From NCBI RefSeq assembly GCF_901709675.1, contig NC_051088.1, positions 6,459,693-6,523,692 on the forward strand: DNA of 64,000 nucleotides, written 5' to 3'. The DNA is from Syngnathus acus (lineage: Eukaryota; Chordata; Actinopteri; Syngnathiformes; Syngnathidae). The notes beneath the pieces are model-generated. The model ran no database searches and had not been told where the DNA came from. It was given only the letters and a program-made list of their open reading frames with translations. This document shows, in pieces, positions 11,450-25,080 of this stretch; positions within the stretch are counted from its first letter, which is position 1, and each line of letters starts with the position of its first letter. A program made the position numbers and the translations under genes.

Positions 11450-14400
11450 GGGCCTGGAGGCAGGACTGTAATATTACACTCGTATGACATATTGTCAGCC
11501 ACTGAAAACCATTACCTGACCTTCCTGCAGGCCTCCATGTTGTTCGAGAAATCCCTTTGGGAGCAAATAGTCGGGGGTTTTGATGTTTTGCTTTGTTTCT
11601 ACTGTCATCTGTGTTTTGCGCAGTCTAAACTGTTCCAGTATCAGTAAAGCTTCCCAAATGCGTAGACCTGTGCACCGTGCAGCTGCATGGGTGATGCTTT
11701 GGTTTTATGAATGACACAAAAGTTAATACAGAGCACCCAACAGAGTGGAGTTTCAGGACTCAAGCTTTAGCCTGTTCATACACTTGGTAGCATCAATATG
11801 ACTACCATTACACTTCGCAAATTAACATGCATTTCAATATGACAGCAGGAACTCTGTCATGTTTTACATGTCAAGGTAGACCGCAAGACAGGTTTTTCAG
11901 TTGGAGCTCCCAGGTATTCACTTTGTCGTTGACTTCCTAAAATGAATAATAGCTGTCATATTTATTACCAATTCATATCTCAGCTATTTAAAAATACAAA
12001 AAGGAAGGGTATGTTTCTTCACATTAAGTTTGATCTCTTGTATCATTTTAACAGAAGTACACTAAGCCAGTTTTCTGTCTGTGTTGTAGCATCTTTATAT
12101 TTATCTGATATGTAAGCTTGACAGGGTTATAAACACCTGCAAATTAACATTATCCTATTAAACTTCATAAATCCGAGAAACACATCATCATTATTATTAT
12201 TACCAAAATCACCTATTTTTAACCAACAGATTGTCTTTTGGATATAACCTTATAGAAATTCTAAAATACAATAAATTGTTATCATTCTTTATCATCATTT
12301 TACACTATGAATAAAATAATATTTTTGAATGTTTTGACACCAATTATTATATATAGAGCAAAATCTTAAAGGTCAGGCAAGGTAGTGGTTGATTTCTGAC
12401 GTTTTCCAATTAACTGGTTTCCATTAAACAATCACAATATGTAACTGTACAGGCAATGTTTTAAGAAACATTTTTACATTTCTTAACTAGGACAGTAAAC
12501 TGAGGTTAACCACGGTTAGCAGCAGAGGTGGCAACACTCATGAGTGTGAGTTTCACTCATTTCGGCTCTCACGCTATGGCGCTGGAAATAAAATTGTTTT
12601 TTCATAAAATCACCAGCTTTAAAATGATTGCAGATTGACAGGTTGGGCATCAATAATCAAGAGTCAAGTGGAATCGGGACTAACATTCTCGTTCTCCTGG
12701 AATTGTTCATATTTGTAAATACTAAAATTCTATGCTAAATTCACCACTCTGAAGATTGCGCGTGATGTGTCTTTGACTGTCCTGTGCCGCTCTTCTTTGA
12801 AAAAAAGAAAAGTCTTGGCTACAAACAAAAATCAATATGCTGACAAAGTTAATGAGAAAATGATCTTCACATTCAAACTGTTGCTTTTAGCTTGTTCCTC
12901 ATAAAGAATCTCACAATGATGGAGCATGTTTTTACATTCTCATAGCAATGACCTTTCTCATAAGAATGCAGGCATATTTGCTGTCTATTGATGTAAAAGA
13001 TTTAGAGTGGATTCTGATAAACGTTGACCTAAGAGTGGACCTGTTGGCTTTGGCGAAGTCTGTGCCCTCCACTTCTCGTCAAATAACATCCATCACCTCT
13101 GAGGTATCCTGCGAATTGATATTTTGCAGTGGTGTTAGCAGTTTTGGAAGCTTTAGAGCTCAAAATTCTTTGCTTATTACGGTCAAGTTCTCAATAGTAC
13201 ACTGAGCAAATCCACACCAGGTGAGTAGCACAGTGAACCAACTGGTCTTCATTACCTTATGGACATGGAGCATGAAGGACAACATCATGAAATTTACCAT
13301 GAATCTAAAGACAATAGCCAACAGCTTGTATTTGTCGCTAGTCATGCATCTGCATTACAATTCCTTATCTAACTATAATTTAGAGATAGTAGTACTAATC
13401 CTTTGTTCAATGGCCACAGCATTAGGTTCTAGCATTTAAAAAAAGGTCTCTTCATGATAAAAACAAATATACATAGATTGAACTCAGGCCGATGGTGCCT
13501 TAAAAAATATACAGCGTAAAAATGAAAAATCAGTTTTGCATCATAAAGTTCTTTAATTTGGACTCGTTCAGTGATAACTAACATTTTACCATTGAGAAGT
13601 CAAAAATTGAATTCACCTTTTTATATGACAATGTGAGCTCTCTCATGGGAAATGATAAATTACCAAATGAAAATTTGTTTCTTTCCAGAAACACTAATCT
13701 ATCAATCTATCTGCCATAAACTGTACTGCATCATACGATATGGTTACCTTATTTGGCCAGTTGACATTAAATAGTTCTCATTGTGATGTGGGGCATTTTA
13801 ACACCATTACATAATTTTTTTATTAGCTATAATTCTTGCATGCTTGCAGTATATCACTCATAACTACCAGCAATGTAACTTCACTTATTTCCACATTGGG
13901 CTGTGATCCACCAAGACCCGCCCTGCGTTCTTCTCCTCCCTCCCCCAGTCCCCCGTCATGATGAGTCATGTCTTACATGAACCAGTCCAAGCCTCAACGC
14001 CATCACCCCTCTCCTCTCCTCTTTTTTTTCTTTTTCTATCGGTCTTTTTTCCCGCCATTGGCACTCGTCCGGCATCATCGTCATGGAAATGTACAAAAAT
14101 AAAACTCCCGTCCTCCTTGAACCACAGCGGAGGCCAGTAAGAGCAGAGGCATTTGACACGAGGCTGAGAAAGCCAAGAGGCATCTGAACCAATGCCCAAA
14201 AAGAACATTTGGCAACACTGATACCATGTTGTGAATGTGACTGGGACGGAGATATCACAGATCAATGGAAGAGCTGCTAGCTGTGACTATTGTGAACGCA
14301 AGTAATCACCTGGTTTTGAATCATGCGGGTGGTTAGTTGAAATCAACAGAAACAGGAACTTTTGTTTTGCAGTGCTCGGAAGAATTTCACAAAATTGACA

Positions 14401-16165
14401 AGCACTCATGAGTCACAACGTGGTCTAAAACGTGGACTCCTATATTTCGCGTAAAATGCTGGTCCATGTTTTAGTGTGTATTTTTAGCCACATTGTGTCA
14501 GGTTTGCTCTCTGCTCTTGAATGAAGCAACAAGCTACATTACACAAGCAGGACGCGATAAGTCTTATCAGGCCTCCTTTTGCTGAGTGGAGGATTGGAAT
14601 TTTAAAAATCAATTAAAATATTTTTCCAAGGAAATTCATCAGGATTTTGTACAAAAAGTGACAATAGGAAGGAGAATGTCTAAACTTTAAAAAAAAAAAA
14701 ATCAATGTTACAAAATTATAGTGAATAAACGTGTTACTAAACTTGGTAAGGTGGCAACAATACAAACCAGGATCTGGTTATTTTCATTTTTTTCCCCGTA
14801 ATAGAAAACATTGTTTTGAAATACAAATTAATTCAAGATCAACCAGCATTTTTAATGGATTATGTTTGATCTCTAATGTTCTAAATCATCATTTACTTTG
14901 CAAAACTAATATTTTTCAAAACATGTCACCTTTTTTGTAATGTGGAAATGTGTTTTAGTATTTTCTGTAAAATTCACATCATGCAATATGCAGTGCATAT
15001 TGCAACTAATAGGGTACAAATAGCCACTCAATAGTGGCTCAGAGTTTTGTTGCATTGTTGTGACAACGTTCTATTCAGATTTTGTGCAGCAATATTTGTT
15101 AAATGTACTAAGATTAAATAAGAGAATGAAATCTGAAGTTGAAGTCATTCAACTCCCCCCCCCCAAAAAAAATGTGTAAGGAGCATCACATTATGAATTC
15201 AATTAACCTAACAAGCATGTTTTGAAAGGTGGGATGAAGTTGGAGTAACCCGACAAAAACGCACAAAAGGATGGGACTGAGTGCAGACGGGATTCCATGA
15301 CCTCTTGAATGTGAAGGAGACGTGCTAACCACTGTTACCGTACTGCCTTATGGAAAAAAATGTTTTCTAATCCAAACAAATTGCAGCCTGACTGAACAAA
15401 CTGCTTAACCTGAGCAGCTCCAATGAAATGCGCACAGGGTACTATTACAAATACCAGATTAATGGCCATTGGTAAATTTGATACTAAAATCAATGGCACA
15501 TGTTTAAAGTTGCCACTGTTGCTCATTGCAACACCAACACATTAGTCTGCATGATTGTGTATCATCTGTCTAATCACGAGCTGGGGGCTGATATTTCTTG
15601 TGACTGAGGTCAAGCAACAGTCTGCAATGTACCACACGAAACATGGGTGGCTACAAAGAGACAAGTCTGACCTTTACTCTCTCAATAAACATCCCAAGTC
15701 TTTGTCGCAAGTTCCGTTGTGTGTGAGTGTCTGTGGCGATGACATAGATGTGTGTTGATGGGTGTGACCCTCTCTCAGTCTTAACATCAAAATACACACA
15801 CGGACCGGTGAAGGAGTATGTGTGCTGCGAATCACCACACAAATGTGTTGACTCCTTGTGACATGGGCTTTCGCAACACATTTGGAAAAAAAAGAAAGAA
15901 GTGGAAAACGCGTTGAACACCAAGCGTTTAAGGACAGCGCGATGCACTGCAGGTCACGCTGGACAAGACTGTCCAGCCTTAAATGAGACAATAACGTGCA
16001 TTACAAAGTCGGTTTGAACACACCAAGATGTTTTTGTCTGCATTTCTATCTTCTGTATCTGTTGGGTCATTCCTCCAATTGGCCCCAATTCGTCTGGAAC
16101 AACAAAAGGTGTCTGCCTGTGTTCAAGTTTATCTAGATACTATGTACCAAAAAGAAAAATATAAA
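11450..16165. other. Intergenic, no gene seen
   Basis: First part of the gene-free interval between krt8 and krt18. No frame resembles a known protein. It contains perfect AP-1 consensus sites at 13962-13968 and 14409-14415, and a degraded repeat end at about 15245-15345. A minus-strand stretch at 12938-13345 reads like a broken small secreted protein and is discussed as a weak candidate. Confidence 0.55.
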
Positions 16166-16171
16166 CATAAT

Positions 16172-16512
16172 TCATCTATCCATCCATTTTCTGTTCCGCT
16201 TGTCCCCACGGCGGTCGCGGGCGTGCTGGAGCCTATCTCAGTGGTCATCGGGCAGTAGGCGGGGGTCACCCTGAACCGGTTGCCAGCCAATCGCAGGGGA
16301 CACAGAGACGAACAACCATCCGCACTCGCTCCTAGGGACAATTTGGAGTGCTCAATCAGTCTACCATGCATGTTTTTGGGATGCGGGAGGAAACTGGAGT
16401 GCACATAGGCACGGGGAGAACGTGCAAACTCCACACAGGGAGGGCCGGACGTGGAATCGAACCCACACCCTCCGAACTATGAGGCGGACAGTGCCCCACC
16501 GACCCACCCTGA
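16172..16512 (-). repeat. Dispersed GGAT-tailed repeat, long copy
   Basis: The longest copy of the family also seen at 4617 and 18047, here with its ATCC tail on the left. Landmarks are CTGTTCCGCTTGTCCCCAC, CGTGCTGGAGCCTATCTCAG, CTGAACCGGTTGCCAGCCAA, CATGCATGTTTTTGGGATG and the far-end block rich in CCCACACCCTCCGAAC. It lacks coding capacity. A short internal deletion seems present near 16405, judged from other fish copies I remember. Confidence 0.8.
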
Positions 16513-18046
16513 ACAAAATTTAAAACTGTTAAATTAAATATATATGTTTTCAAATAATTGCATTATATTTTTCCCCTCATGGGAACAGGCTCTGAGAAAC
16601 AAAATGTTTGTGCTTTTGCTTCAAGTGCCAATGAACACATTTGGGTTAACTAGGTGCATTTACAATTTCTTTTTCATAACCTGATTGGATTTTTTTATCA
16701 AGTTAACAATAACATCAGTTTATCCGGCAGGCCTTCCTGTCAGGATACACTGTAATCACCATGCACATAACAAGCCTTTGTGTTTTAAGGCCCCATTGTG
16801 TTGCGTGTTTGAACATTGAACACCATTAAAGTTGCATGGACCCTCCCTTGGATGGCATGGAACTCTTTTACTACTCTTTCCTCTCAAACAAACGGCTCTT
16901 TGGAAAGTTTTGTATAAATATTACAGTGGAAAACATTGGGTGGTGACCATCACAGTAGTTTTGGCCTTGATTGAACCATCAAGGGCCCTTTTTCATGCCT
17001 GGTGCAAGTGTTGTGCAAAATGTAGTCTAACAGTGCACATGAGTGAAGTTTTTGTTCTTTAGGCATTTTCGTAGACAGCGCAGGTAGAAAGGGGCATTTG
17101 CGCCGCTGTGGTATGGAACGTAACTGACTTATACTTCCTGGCCAATGAAAGAGGCTCCACTCATTCCATTTAAATCCAGCACAGGAGAGGTGCAGACAGT
17201 CTTTGACGTTGCAGAAGAAACAATCTAAAGTCTAGTCTACTGTCCTCTGTCTCGATTTACATGAAACGTGATAGCGTACAAAATAAAACAAAAAATATTT
17301 GACCTACTCACGGCCCTTGTTGCGCAGAAGTGAATGACACATAATAGTCATGATTGATGATTTTGGGTTTCAGGAAGATGTGTCAAGTTTTAAGATGGAC
17401 ACAGCCCATTTCTCTGTATTCAACAGTGATTTCACGCAAGACAAATCTTGGATCCAACAATTTATTGATTAAATATAAGACCTAGCTCCACCATGTACTG
17501 GAGAGTTGCAATTCTTGAGAATTTTGCACTTTTTTCCAACATGTCTGTAGAAATTCTGCGACAGTGACACTTTCTGGCAAGTGAATCATTTTAGGCGTGA
17601 CATATCTTTGGAGGAATTAAAACGGACCTTCCCTTCCAAGTGATGTAATGACAGCATGCAGCGTAATCCCAAATTTGATCATTCAGTCGGGAGTAAAACT
17701 GGGCGGGAGAAACAAATGTTGACATGCTGTTACCACTAAAATTGGTTACTAAAAATGTATTTATTTGTGTTATTTATGTTCAAGTATTTTTTCTTTTACA
17801 CATTTTAATGTACTTTAATAAATAATCATAACAATAGTTAATTATAAATAATACAATTTAAATGTGACTGATGTTTTATTATTATTATTAAAATAAAGTA
17901 TTTTCCATGTTTTAATGTATTTTAGTAAATAATCATAATTATAGTTAATTATAAATAATAACATTTAAATGTGACTGATATTATTATTTTTATTATTATT
18001 ATTATTAATATTATTATTAAAATAAAGTATTTTACATGTTGTACAT

Positions 18047-18118
18047 ATGAGTGATAGGCTCCAGCAAGCCCGCGACCCCCGTGGGGACAAGCGGTATAGA
18101 AAATGGGTGGATGGATAG
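18047..18118 (+). repeat. GGAT-tailed repeat, short 3' fragment
   Basis: Only the last 70 or so bases of the family are present: GATAGGCTCCAGCAAGCCCG, then GTGGGGACAAGCGGTATAG and a GGATGG tail. Strong 5' truncation is typical of a retroposed family. Confidence 0.75.
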
Positions 18119-19067
18119 ATATGAGTGTTTTAAATGCCATCTACAAATGACTTGGGCCATCTGCTTGTCTTTGGTTTAAATGCGCCCCTTGAGCACAAAC
18201 GTTTGCCCCCCCCCCTTGCTTTCTATGCTTACTTAGTTGACATTTCATGCACATGCACACTTTGCTTACGTCTGTGTTTTTGTAGAAGTGTACTGTACCC
18301 TGCCCATGAATTTAAGTTGAACCGCTGTCTTAGTTTGTACATCTGCTTAGGTACAGACCATAGGTTTTAGCTCGCTGAGTTTTAATTTAGATCCACTGCC
18401 CCCAGTTGTTTTCAAGTGCTAGACTCACTTTTACCACAGAGTATGTACTGAGTGAAAGCACGAGACTAGTGGGCCTGTGTTGTTGCTGTCACCAGGACAA
18501 CAAAAGCCACCAAAGAGGAAGTGACTTTTAACCCTTCACAGGGCACTCATTAGAATACGTGCACATTGTCAGTAAGCAGTGCATATAACAAGAATGTGTC
18601 ATGTAACATAAGTTATTTTAAAAATGTTCTATCAGAGTGACGTGCATGTCAGCAATCGTTTTTCAAGTCCACATGGAATACAACTTTATCACGTTGATGC
18701 AATTATTTACACAGTTGCCACAGAGCCGTGATTCATGCCAGGCCCATTCCTTGCTGTGTCTTGAGCCAATCAAATCAAAGCTTGGATTTGGACACAGATG
18801 CGGGAGGGAAAACCAACATGTTCCATGGAAAAACCTGATAGTACAAGTAGTGCCCACATAAAAATAAAACATTGGTTTCCTAATTTGATTCGGACTCCTC
18901 CGCACTGTTTTAAACTGCAACATTTCCTGTTTGTAGAAAAATAGTGAGTTTACAACAATCATTTATTGTTCACACAGCACATGTTCCACTTTTGTCTCCT
19001 CTTGATCCCTCTTCCGCAGCACTTTTTTCTCCCCGCCTACCACCCTTCAGACTTTACCACACCCACG

Positions 19068-19081
19068 GTCGCCATGGCAAC
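19068..19081 (+). promoter_or_regulatory. RFX-type X-box motif
   Basis: GTCGCCATGGCAAC fits the X-box consensus GTNRCC-N(0-3)-RGYAAC exactly with a 2-base spacer. A weaker related sequence (GTCGCCATGGATAC) follows at about 19153. Function here is inferred from the motif alone. Confidence 0.4.
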
Positions 19082-21450
19082 GGGGGTTTACCACAGAGCA
19101 CTGATGACCAAACCAGAAGCATATGTGACTGCCATGGAAATAGTTTGCGTGCGGTCGCCATGGATACACAAAGAACCTTGACTTATGAAGCATAGCTACT
19201 ATAACGTGATGGAGTCAGAGGCAGCACTGTCCTTATTTCACAGTAAATAATATGCCATCCAAACGTGGAAGGGGCGGAGACTAATGTGTTCACTTTGGCA
19301 CTTTATATGCTGTGAGGAATGTCTGTGTTATAACCCAAACAGTCCTGTGGGACTGTTGAACAATACAAAGACAAATAAACAGCAAATGTTTAAACAGAAA
19401 AGGGAAGTCTATAAATGTTTCTGCTTCAGATGGTTTGTTTATTGTTGTACCTGGGGGTAAAAGAAACGTAATAAATTCTTTCTCACAAAAGTCTCTTGTG
19501 CAGAGCAAACAAGATGTTAACCAACCTTAGCAAGTGATGTCTATGGACAAATCCCTAAGGTGACACCAAATTTTAAACAATACATTATTGTCATAGTTTC
19601 CTGAGGCGATATCTGTCTGGACATGGAGGTTTCCCAAACAAGAATAAGTCAAACAAACCACAAGTATAGCGTAGCGTTATGTAACTGCGTAGAAATGCTG
19701 AGTATTACTTTATACACTATGTGCACTCATTGTTCTCAGAGGCTCGTGGAGAGGGACTATCTTGGTTTATTTGGACCGCACTTAACATCTGGCTCATCAA
19801 TACAGTACTGCATGCAACAGCAGAGTGACAATTATAGTAGGTACAGTGGGTATAAAAAGTTGCTTTGGTTATCTTTTGGCAGCTAGAAGTTCAAAGTAAT
19901 CTATAAATTAGTGTTATCATCAAAATTAAGTGCTTAAATTTGTCCAAACAATTAAATATAATACAATGCTACTGCAGAATGACAACCTTTGAAACGTCCA
20001 CTTGACGATTTTAACCTTTTAACATAAGAGCCTGTGTCATCTCCTGCATGTATTGTTAAAAGCATGTTATAGAATGTGTCTTATCAACCAATTAAAATGT
20101 CTAATATTGTCCCTGGCCGCAAGAACAAGCCATGGCAGCACATATTGCTTTATACCACGCCTTCACCATTCACAAATAATCATAACCATAACCAACAATG
20201 CAACATGAATATCTGATATTCAAACAGCCCGTGATTCTTAACAGTTTATGTTTAATTTCAATATGGGAGCAGAATAAAATCAAAGAAACAAAGAAAAAAA
20301 AGAGGTAAAATGGCAATGTCAACATAAACTTGGGTGGCATGTTGTATTAGGCACAACATTGATATTATTATCATTTTTGTCGGGGTGAAGCAAGGTTTTA
20401 GCGTGACCTGAACCTAAACGTACATTTGGATTAAGTGCGACCTTCTTTTACCGACCGGTATTCTGATCATGTACTGTAATTTCTGGATTGTGTAGGCTTT
20501 CTCATTCATTATGGCGATCTGCTCGATCTCTTTAACGTAAAGGGATATATCCAGAACTTGCTTCTGTACTGTATATCAAGTGGACTGACTTTGCCTCATC
20601 TTAACAGCCAAACATGGCCATCTGCCCCAGCAAAAAGACATTATTTCAAGCAGTAGAATTGATGTTCTGATGGCTAAGTGTGGAGTACTTCATCCAGCGC
20701 AGGAAAATTGGGTATAATGACTCTATGCTTGCAGATATCATGTAAGAACAAGTATCACACAACACAGATAATCTCTCAATAGAAGCTGACAAGATCACAT
20801 TATCTCGCAAAGTAAAGCCCTTGAACAGATTACATCTATTGACACAATATTCAATAATAGCCTGAGTGACGAAAGTCTTGTATTCCCAATCAATGGAGTC
20901 ACAGGACAGAACAATAGTACCAGTGTATGCAGTTTAAATGTCGCTGCAGTACATCCAAAAAGTGCTTCTGAAAAGCGTCAGGAAAAAGAAAACCACCCTG
21001 GAGTCAAGCCCGGAAAACAAGATTGTGTGACGCAAATGTTCAAAGGAAAGTTTTTTTTTTAGCCTTTTGTCACTACTGGTACCTTAGAGGAACTGTGTAT
21101 GTCAGAGTAAGTCACAATTAGTTGAAAGCCGAGGACATACGTTGCAAATTTGACTATTTCATAGCTTGTGTACTCATATTTAGATCTCTCGAGAGCCGTT
21201 CCCAACTAGCACGTATGAAATTACGCAGCCATTCATGTATTTGTGAGCTGCCTATTTCAGAAAATGTGCACGCAGTGGGTCGTTTGCATGAAAAGCAAGT
21301 CAAAATTGGCAAGAAGACTTTAGACTGGGAGATTATTGCGCTGATATTATTGACCCTGGGGGTATTTTAGTCTCAGACATTTTATTAAGGCACTTGGGTA
21401 ATATTTGAATTTGTAGAAAACTGTCTTAATGCCACATAATGAAAACAGTA

Positions 21451-21464
21451 TGAGTCATGAGTCA
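21451..21464 (+). promoter_or_regulatory. Tandem double AP-1 site
   Basis: Two perfect TGAGTCA sites placed directly head to tail (TGAGTCATGAGTCA). AP-1 sites are known regulators of K8 and K18 enhancers in mammals. The position, 10 kb from the krt8 promoter and 23 kb from krt18, would suit a shared enhancer; this is inference. Confidence 0.4.
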
Positions 21465-24400
21465 CTCCATGTAAATTGCTTCCTCACATTTAAACCCCAA
21501 TTGTGAATATACTGGGTGCATTAATAGAATTAATCACCTCAAACTGAATCTTCCATAATTTAAGGCGTGAAACCTCACAAAAGCACTAGAACACGCAAAT
21601 TCAGATTCAAATACTACTCGCTGTGAGACAGACTAACCACACCACCATGTGCTCATCACATGCTTACTGTGGCACCTACTTTTGTCTTTGTTGAATATTC
21701 ATATTTTTGTTTGCTCTTATCTGGTGCAACACATGATTGGATAAGAAATAAGAGCAGCTACTACAGTGTGTCACTATAGAGGTCCTCGACAGCAAAGCGA
21801 ATGACATGCCTGTCCCTTCCACCCTCCCACCACATTCTGACGAGCAGTAATTCAGCATGTCATTCAAAAAGAATGTTCCTTGCTAATAACATCACTCATG
21901 TCGTGGAAACAAGACGACTAGCATCAGAACAAGTCTCATGTGACCACCAAATGTTGTGTCATTGATTTGCAGTATTTAAGGGTTCAGAAGGCCGTCTTCA
22001 AGCTGAGTGCAACAATTGATTAGGACTGATTCAGTGTCACATTTCTTGTCTTTTCATAAAAAGTCAGTGCAAGGTGTCATGATTGCTTTGTATACTTGCT
22101 GGGTGTGTCTGTGTTCAAGCAAGCTTACAAAAGTGCCAAGCATACAAAGAGTGCAGTGTTTGCATTGTGTTCTGAATATTGGTGTAATGAAGGTAATTTG
22201 AATTTAAACCTTTGCCACTGATTACTAGTGGAAGACTTGAAATACCCTGACAAAACAACTCAGGACATATCACATGTAATCGCTGAAAGTTGGCTGAAAA
22301 AATACCCATAAAGTTTGGAATGGTGGCTCTGGTACATAGCATAACTGAATATAAAATCAAACCACCAAAGATTTAAAACCACTAGCTGTGAAGAAGCAAT
22401 TGTAACCAAGGGCAGTCAAAAGCAGCCGTAAGACCACTGAGCTACAGCAAAGCCAGTCAATCTTTATTCTTGATTGACACCTCACCTCTTACTGTATGTG
22501 ACAATTGTGGAAAAACAATTAGTAAAAAAAAGTGCAAACTCACCCTCCTCTGCAGATTTCATCATTTCCTTTTTGAAGCCCAAAATCATAAAGTAACATT
22601 AGATTTACAAATGAATTAGTTCAAACTGAGAGCATTAATTTTTGAATCCACATCATTCTGCAATGTTGACTCAAGTGGAAAACTCGTGTATCTTCTGTTT
22701 AGATTCACACTCAAATGGGTTAAGTTTAGTTTTTTCCTAATCCAGCAAACTAAAAATAAACCTAATCTACTACCTCTAAATACTGTTGCCTTCACAAACA
22801 CACACTTCTTTAATGATTCTACAATTGTGTGATACCCAGTGACTGATTATAGCTTAGGGGGACACCCGCCAGAACCAGCAGGTACTAAATTAACTCGTGT
22901 TCAACTTGGAAAAAAACAAACATAAAAAGTTTTTTTTTTTGGCCTCTGGTGACAAGTGCTGGACCCTTGTTGGTCAAGAATAGATGATCAGGAGCACCAA
23001 GTTGGTTGCATGGATACCATAAAGTGGTGAGAAGACTTTAAATGAGATACTACACATGAAGATCCTTCTCAAGAGCTGTAGTTTTCTTCTATCTTTTGGT
23101 GATTGTACGAATGGCAGGATAGGATAGTGGGTATAGAAAATGAATGGTGATACTCTACACCTTATAAATCCGATTTGTGAGCCCATTATTCAGAATAACT
23201 GGTAACACCCTTAATGGCATTGATGATAGAACAAAACATGCTACATTGTGGAGACACTGACTCCGAAGTCTCCCTTCACTGAGCGAGAAAGATGATAGCG
23301 GTGTTATGAGAAAAATTTGAGAAATGCCAAATGGCCTCCCACACGGTTCACCATCAAAGAACAAAGCTGTGCCTTGGAAAACATGAAAGCATGATTTTTA
23401 TTTTGGACATGGAGGTTGTTCCAGAGCAAATGGAAGTAAGTGAGTCCATTGTGGATGTTTCAGTTTGTTTGCCACAGTGTGCGGAATTTTTCATGGTTGT
23501 GTTGGATCCAGTTGTATGGAATTAGGAGAAAGTCAGGACAGTAAACTGAAAAAAAAATGGTGGTCGAAGTTATTCAAATTTATTTTGTCAAGTGGTTGCA
23601 CAAAATGAAATCATCTGGATCCAGATACAATTTTGTTCAGTTGATTTACAGTAAAGTCTACTTGATATATCCATGGAGTCACATGGTTTTATTTCGTACT
23701 GAATAAAATTGAGTAAACTGAGTAAAGCGTTGTTTTTTTTCAGTGGAGAAGCAAGGAACACAGTACCTTCAAGGCTATTGTGCTATTTTAAAGGTGTGTC
23801 ATCTTGGCACTAGCACAGTTAAGATGTATGACACTGATAGCCTGTGTTGATAGCCTTTTTTCCTGCTTGATTGTTCTGACTTCCCACTTTATCCCACATT
23901 TCAAGCTTTCCCATGCTGACAACTCTTTAATCAAACAGTATATTTGTCTTCACAACCATAACTTTCATTTTCTGAAGCCTTAAAACACCTTCCAAAGCGT
24001 TTTGTAAACTATCTTGCAATTAAATGGGCAAACTTGAGATTTACACAATCGTGTGGCACTCTCAAAAGGGAAATAAAGCTGATATGAGTCATTCACTCGT
24101 GACTACTGCTTGGAAAAAGTAATTAGAAAACAGAAAAGTTAAGTTTCAATCTGGTTTTAGTCTCCTGACCAAGAATGACTCATAAAGAGTTGTCATATGT
24201 GCAGCAGGAGATGAGGCTTTGGCTGTTTGTTTACTATAGAAAAAGGAAAAGCATCCCACAGTTTCAACACTGTCACGCGATACGAATTGAATGATAATCC
24301 TTGAAATCAGTCAGTGTTTGTCATTTAGTTTGGCATTTCTTTTAAATCTATGGTCTTTCATTCTGTGCTAGTACTAGGAACAGTAAGAACAGAGAGTCTT

Positions 24401-24859
24401 TGTCCAAAACATGGTTTAGTGGAGCGAAGTAAACCCCTGTGCTGCAGTCAGTGCCTGGATGATGACTACAGAGCATTGGAATGTGGCCGAATGGGCAAAA
24501 GGGGCAAAGGAAGAAAGAAAACGGGAGCGAAAGTCATTAGGCATGGAGGGGAGCGCCTGCAGAAGGGCGGAGCCGCACTGATAGGGAATGGAGAAAGGAT
24601 TTGCAGGAAGGATGGCTGAAGGGAAGACAACAGGGCAGAGCAGCTGTAGGTCAGGCTAAAACAACATGTTCGCTTCCATGACAGGAGGGCTTTATGACGG
24701 TAAAGGCATTATACATACATGCTTTTAAAATGTATGAAACAAGTTCTTTTTCAGAAAAGACAACAACGTATTTTGCAAGTGACAACAAGACCTACATTCA
24801 GTTGAATACAGACCTCTCCACTAAGGTGTAAAGATGTATATAAAAACAAATCAGTGGCG

Positions 24860-25080
24860 TCATCTTTGCGTTGTTGTTGAATTATTTGGCTTGTCCCATC
24901 AGGGGTCGCCACACCAAGTTACTCACGTGATTTGTTTGGCAATTTTTACACTGCATGCCCTTCCTGGCACAGCCCACTCAGGTTTTAACTGGGCTCAGGA
25001 CCAGTCATGGCTGGATATTGAGACACTGGTTAGGAATCGAACCTGCACCGTTTGCATGAAAGGCAGCAGGTCTCTTTTGT
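24860..25080 (+). repeat. Degraded dispersed fish repeat
   Basis: Contains the recognisable blocks GGCTTGTCCCATCAGGGGTC, GCATGCCCTTCCTGGCACAG and GGAATCGAACCTGCACC, which recur in many fish genomes. The last resembles a tRNA B-box but is not accompanied by a clear A-box. No coding capacity. Confidence 0.5.

Larger units (their letters stand above)
16520..24855. other. Intergenic, no gene seen
   Basis: No protein-like frame. AT-rich blocks at 17740-18050 contain repeated TTATTATTA runs. Points of interest are a CCAAT plus TTTAAAT pair at 17142-17175 with no gene, an RFX-type X-box at 19068-19081, a tandem double AP-1 site at 21451-21464, and further AP-1 sites at 22667, 24085 and 24176. Confidence 0.55.
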
